A stretch of 64,000 nt of DNA from positions 62,001 to 126,000 of the forward strand of contig OY970245.1 in NCBI GenBank assembly GCA_963715455.1. Reading direction: 5' to 3'. Shown here in pieces: positions 60,564 through 64,000 of the stretch. Numbering within the stretch: position 1 is the stretch's first letter; each line of letters starts with the position of its first letter. Source of the stretch: VRUE01 sp963715455 (lineage in GTDB: Bacteria; Actinomycetota; Thermoleophilia; Solirubrobacterales; 70-9). The notes below the pieces were generated by a model. That model saw nothing but the letters and a program-made list of their open reading frames with translations, did not search any database and had not been told where the DNA came from. The position numbers were made by a program, and so were the translations under genes.

Positions 60564-61778
60564 TTAGGTCATCGCCCGTTGCAGGCCCTCGTCGATCGAG
60601 GCGAGGAACTCCTGCGTGGTCTGGAACTCCTGGTCGGGACCGACGAGCAGCGCCAGGTCCTTGGTCATGCGGCCGCCTTCCACCGTCTCCACACATACCC
60701 GCTCCAGCGTCTCGGCGAATCGTGAGACCTCCGGCGTGTCGTCGAGGCGGCCGCGGGCGGCGAGACCCCGGGTCCAGGCAAAGATCGAGGCGATCGGGTT
60801 TGTCGAAGTCGGCTTGCCCTCTTGGTGCTGACGGTAGTGACGGGTGACCGTGCCGTGGGCAGCCTCGGCCTCGACCGTCTTGCCGTCGGGCGTCATTAGG
60901 ACGCTCGTCATCAGGCCGAGCGAACCGAAGCCCTGAGCCACGGTGTCTGACTGGACATCGCCGTCGTAGTTCTTGCAAGCCCAGACGTAACCGCCCTCCC
61001 ACTTCAGCGCCGCCGCCACCATGTCGTCGATCAAGCGGTGTTCGTAGGTGATCCCGGCGGCCTCGAAATCGGTCTTGAACTCGTTCTCGTAGACCTCGGC
61101 GAAGAGGTCCTTGAAGCGGCCGTCATAGCGCTTGAGGATCGTGTTCTTGGTCGAGAGGTAAACCGGATAACCGCGGTCGAGGCCGTAGCGCATCGAGGCG
61201 CGGGCGAAGTCGCGGATCGAGTCATCGAGGTTGTACATCGCCATCGCGATGCCGCCGCCGGGAAAGTCGTAGACATCGAGCTCGACCGGCTGTGAACCGT
61301 CCTTGGGCGTGTAAGTCAGCGTCAGCGTTCCCTCGCCGGGGACGACCATGTCGGTGGCGCGGTACTGATCGCCGAAAGCGTGGCGGCCAATGACGATCGG
61401 CTTGGTCCAGCCGGGGACGAGCCGCGGGATGTTGGCGATGACGATCGGCTCGCGGAAGATGACGCCGCCGAGGATGTTGCGGATCGTGCCGTTGGGTGAG
61501 CGGTACATCTCCTGCAGGCCGAACTCCTCGACTCGCGCCTCGTCGGGGGTGATCGTCGCGCACTTGACGCCGACGCCGTGCTGCTTGATCGCGTTCGCGG
61601 CATCGACGGTGATCTGGTCGCGGGTCGCGTCGCGGCTCTCGATGCTGAGGTCGAAGTAGACCAGCTCGAGGTCGAGGTAGGGCAGGATCAGCTGCTCTTT
61701 GATGAAGGCCCAGATGATGCGAGTCATCTCGTCGCCGTCGAGCTCGACGATCGGGTTCTTCACGGGGATCTTCTGCAT
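60564..61778 (-). CDS. icd: isocitrate dehydrogenase (NADP), monomer-size dimeric type II
   Basis: This TCA-cycle enzyme decarboxylates isocitrate to 2-oxoglutarate. The product is 404 aa, resembling eukaryotic-type homodimeric NADP isocitrate dehydrogenases. Seen: VELDGDEMTRIIW at about residues 10-22, SPNGTIRNILGG at 95-106 (substrate loop with Ser and Asn), and EAAHGTVTRHYRQHQEGKPTSTNPIASIFAW (about 304-334). ATG 61778 was chosen; the longer frame runs antisense to the acyl-CoA dehydrogenase gene. Divergent from that gene by 42 bases. Confidence 0.95.
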   Translation of the reverse strand: MQKIPVKNPIVELDGDEMTRIIWAFIKEQLILPYLDLELVYFDLSIESRDATRDQITVDAANAIKQHGVGVKCATITPDEARVEEFGLQEMYRSPNGTIRNILGGVIFREPIVIANIPRLVPGWTKPIVIGRHAFGDQYRATDMVVPGEGTLTLTYTPKDGSQPVELDVYDFPGGGIAMAMYNLDDSIRDFARASMRYGLDRGYPVYLSTKNTILKRYDGRFKDLFAEVYENEFKTDFEAAGITYEHRLIDDMVAAALKWEGGYVWACKNYDGDVQSDTVAQGFGSLGLMTSVLMTPDGKTVEAEAAHGTVTRHYRQHQEGKPTSTNPIASIFAWTRGLAARGRLDDTPEVSRFAETLERVCVETVEGGRMTKDLALLVGPDQEFQTTQEFLASIDEGLQRAMT

Positions 61779-61820
61779 CGCGGGCGGCGATGCTACCGAT
61801 GGGGTGGCACAATCACCTCG

Positions 61821-63491
61821 ATGGCCACCGTCGAGCGTTCCACCTCCACCACCCACGAGGTCTTCAACCAGGCTCCGCCGCTGGCGGACTACAACCCCTT
61901 CGACGCCGACCTGCCGCTGCGCGAGGCGCTGCAACGTGAGGGCGGCGGCTGGGCCGAGGACCGGGCACGTGAGCTGGGTGCGATCTGCGGCTCGGCGCAG
62001 ACGATCCGCTGGGGCTTCGAGGCCAACGAGCGCAAGCCCGAGCTGAAAACGCATGATCGCTACGGCAATCGCATCGACGAGGTCGAGTTCGACACCTCCT
62101 GGCACGAGCTGATGCGGATTGGCGTCGGCCACGGCCTGCACGCGATGCCCTGGCGCGAACCGGGCGTCGGCGCGCACGTCGCCCGCGCGGCGATGTTCAT
62201 GCTGCTCATGCAGGCCGAGAGCGGCGTCGGCTGCCCGATCTCGATGACCTACTCGGCGATCCCGGCGCTGCGCAAACAGCCCGAGCTGGCTGCCGAGTGG
62301 GAGGAGCGCTTCCTCTCGCTCGACTACGACGAGCGCTCGTTGCCGGCCGAGCGCAAGAGCGGCGCGCTCTGCGGCATGGCGATGACCGAGAAGCAGGGAG
62401 GCTCCGACGTGCGCGCCAACACGACCACGGCGACGCCGCTGAACGGCGGCGGGCCCGGCGCCGAGTACGAGCTGGTCGGCCACAAGTGGTTCTGCTCAGC
62501 GCCGATGTGCGATGCCTTCCTCGTCCTCGCCCAAACCGAGTCCGGCATCTCCTGCTTCCTGATGCCGCGCTGGACCCCCGATGGCGAGCGCAACGGCTTC
62601 CACATCCAGCGGCTCAAGGACAAGCTTGGCAACCGCTCCAACGCCTCCAGCGAGATCGAGTTCCGCGGCGCCTGGGCGCGCATGGTCGGCGAGGAGGGCC
62701 GCGGCGTGCCGACGATCATCGAGATGGTCAACCACACGCGCCTGGACTGCGTGATCGGCGGCGCCACCGGCTACCGGGCCGGCGTCGTGCAGGCGCTCAA
62801 CCACACCGCGCATCGCGCCGCCTTCGGCGCCAACCTGATCGACCAGCCGCTGATGCGCAACGTGCTCGCCGACCTCTGCGTCGAGTCGGAGGCGGCGACG
62901 GTGGCCGCCATGCGCCTCGCCCGCACCTACGACGAAGTGGCCGCAGGCAACAACGAGGCAGTCGAGTTCAGGCGCTTGGCGAACGCGGTGCTCAAGTACT
63001 GGCTCTGCAAGCGCGCTCCATCCCACGCAGTCGAGTGCCTTGAGTGCCTCGGCGGCAACGGCTATGTCGAGGAGTCCGGCATGCCGCGGCTCTATCGCGA
63101 GGCGCCGCTGGCCTCGATCTGGGAGGGCTCGGGCAACGTCCAGTGCCTCGACGTCCTCCGCGCGATGGTCAAGAACCCAGCGTCCGTGGAGGCCTTCTTC
63201 GCCGAAGTGCAAGCGGGCGCCGGCGCCGAGCCCCGTCTCGATGCTTACGTCAGCTCCCTGCGCGAGGAGATCCCCGGCGACATCGAGACGATCCAGATCC
63301 GCGCCCGCAGCATTGTCGAGCGCATGGCCCTCGCCCTGCAGGCCTCGCTACTGGTCCGCTACGGCGACCCCGCAGTAGCTGACGCGTTTTGTGCTTCCCG
63401 CCTCTCTGGCGAGTGGGGGCACGCCTTCGGCACACTGCCGGCCGGAGCCGATTTCAGCTCAATCATCGAGCGCCACCAGCCGCACGCCTGA
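61821..63491 (+). CDS. acyl-CoA dehydrogenase, AidB-like
   Basis: The product is 556 aa, close to the 541 aa of AidB. Flavin-binding segment MAMTEKQGGSDVRANTT (about residues 189-205) and the C-terminal CLECLGGNGYVEESGMPRLYREAPLASIWEGSGNVQCLDVLRA pattern (seen from about residue 405 to 447, containing the AidB-type Tyr/Arg) are present. AidB proteins bind FAD and double-stranded DNA and are linked to alkylation stress, although their acyl-CoA substrate is unclear. GATGG ATG at 61821 gives MATVERSTST. Alone in its transcription unit. Confidence 0.88.
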   Translation: MATVERSTSTTHEVFNQAPPLADYNPFDADLPLREALQREGGGWAEDRARELGAICGSAQTIRWGFEANERKPELKTHDRYGNRIDEVEFDTSWHELMRIGVGHGLHAMPWREPGVGAHVARAAMFMLLMQAESGVGCPISMTYSAIPALRKQPELAAEWEERFLSLDYDERSLPAERKSGALCGMAMTEKQGGSDVRANTTTATPLNGGGPGAEYELVGHKWFCSAPMCDAFLVLAQTESGISCFLMPRWTPDGERNGFHIQRLKDKLGNRSNASSEIEFRGAWARMVGEEGRGVPTIIEMVNHTRLDCVIGGATGYRAGVVQALNHTAHRAAFGANLIDQPLMRNVLADLCVESEAATVAAMRLARTYDEVAAGNNEAVEFRRLANAVLKYWLCKRAPSHAVECLECLGGNGYVEESGMPRLYREAPLASIWEGSGNVQCLDVLRAMVKNPASVEAFFAEVQAGAGAEPRLDAYVSSLREEIPGDIETIQIRARSIVERMALALQASLLVRYGDPAVADAFCASRLSGEWGHAFGTLPAGADFSSIIERHQPHA

Positions 63492-63522
63492 AGCTTGTGC
63501 GCACCCCCCGAGGCAGAACGGC

Positions 63523-64000
63523 TCAGGAAGCGTCCCGCAGCGCTCGGCCTACTTGCTCAGCTGTGATCACGCCAGAAAGGCGGCCCTCGGCGTCGACGAC
63601 CATCAGAGCGCCGAAGCGGCGCAGGGCGCGGCTGGAGAGCAGCGAGTCGAGCGGCGCGTCGTCGCGGATCTGGAATGTGCCGTCGTCACGCTCGAGGAGA
63701 TCAGACACCAGCGAGCTGGCTCGAGAAGTCTCCGGCACCTCATCGGCTTTGTCTCGCACGACGAGGCCAAGGAAATGGTGGGCAGCATCGACGACCGGGA
63801 ACCAGGGCCAGCGGTAGCGCAGGAAGTACTCATCGAGAGCTTTCTCCACGCTTAGCTCGCCGGGGATCGCCACTGGCTCACGATCCATCACGTCGGAAAC
63901 ACGTAGCTCGGAAATCCGGCCGCTGACTGCGGTCTGCATCGTGGCGGCTTTGGCGGAGCCGTTGATGACGAAGCCGATCAGCGCCAGCCAGATGCCGCCA
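63523..64000 (-). CDS. site-2 protease (M50)-type membrane protein with CBS pair, C-terminal part (window edge)
   Basis: The frame is open to the window end on the minus strand. The visible 158 residues begin with the end of a membrane segment (GGIWLALIGFVINGSAKAAT) and continue into a CBS domain pair: SDVMDREPVAIPGELSVEKALDEYFL and FGALMVVDAEGRLSGVITAEQVGRAL (residues from about 35 and 125). This architecture, a Rip/S2P-like intramembrane metalloprotease with cytoplasmic CBS domains, fits the WLALIGxxxxxxA sequence before the first CBS. The protease core (HExxH) is outside the window. Confidence 0.75.
   Translation of the reverse strand, partial: GGIWLALIGFVINGSAKAATMQTAVSGRISELRVSDVMDREPVAIPGELSVEKALDEYFLRYRWPWFPVVDAAHHFLGLVVRDKADEVPETSRASSLVSDLLERDDGTFQIRDDAPLDSLLSSRALRRFGALMVVDAEGRLSGVITAEQVGRALRDAS

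Noticed and set aside
61779..62483. N-terminal extension of isocitrate dehydrogenase
   Set aside because: It runs antisense to the acyl-CoA dehydrogenase gene and lacks protein-like composition; ATG 61778 gives the canonical N-terminus.

Overview
The window is a very gene-dense (no gene-free stretch over about 160 bases), high-GC bacterial chromosome segment. The style points to Actinomycetota, most likely class Thermoleophilia (Solirubrobacterales-like). Reasons: strong GCC/CTC/GAG codon use, the actinobacterial order rsmI-metG ... tatD-rsmA-ispE, Liv transporter genes with a LivM-LivG fusion, secreted proteins with short Cys/Lys motifs, and PucR/CdaR-type regulators. This placement is inference from gene order and family style, not a database match. 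No rRNA, tRNA, CRISPR array, insertion sequence or prophage was seen.

Layout. 1-8.6 kb: the 5' end of gnd divergent from zwf (oxidative pentose phosphate pathway), two small proteins, a compact recQ, a secreted GH26-like hydrolase, and a minus-strand run encoding a membrane-anchored PQQ-type beta-propeller, a GNAT enzyme, an SRPBCC protein and an MBL hydrolase. 8.6-17.4 kb: an LtrA-like membrane protein, then an accessory catabolic module (Liv-type substrate-binding lipoprotein, GntR regulator, Rieske oxygenase, LivF, LivMG fusion, LivH) and an aldo/keto reductase with a striking operator/leader region. 17.4-32.5 kb: MFS exporter, PucR regulator, then the housekeeping block (DedA-PAP2 fusion, ispE, rsmA, tatD; metG, rsmI, glucokinase), interrupted by a secreted protein, an FMN 2-hydroxyacid oxidase and an SxxK serine hydrolase; then an LCP cell-wall ligase and an FmdB protein.

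32.5-43.9 kb: glycyl-tRNA synthetase, MFS, a lone low-GC SIR2-family protein (candidate defence gene), a winged-helix / PhlG-like hydrolase / BBE-like flavoenzyme run, two tandem FKBP lipoproteins, a PRC-barrel protein, a BASS transporter and an acyl-CoA ligase. 43.9-50.8 kb: a diiron R2-like protein fused to SCP2 behind a 24-bp palindrome, an unrecognised low-GC membrane protein, and a TetR-MMPL-amidase run; a weaker copy of the palindrome lies at the MMPL start. 50.8-64 kb: GT39-like transferase, hsp20-lon with a large cloverleaf-like inverted repeat in front, fatty-acid hydroxylase / PucR / desaturase group, an AT-hook DNA-binding protein, malate and isocitrate dehydrogenases separated by a long perfect hairpin, an AidB-like acyl-CoA dehydrogenase, and a site-2 protease cut by the window end.

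Most promising leads: the cloverleaf inverted repeat before hsp20-lon; the shared palindrome linking the R2-SCP2 gene to the MMPL/TetR locus; three phased GTCATGA(C/T) palindromes plus an 11-codon leader before the aldo/keto reductase; a hairpin that would hide the tatD ribosome-binding site; the lone SIR2 protein; and a substrate-binding protein whose expected start codon reads ACG.
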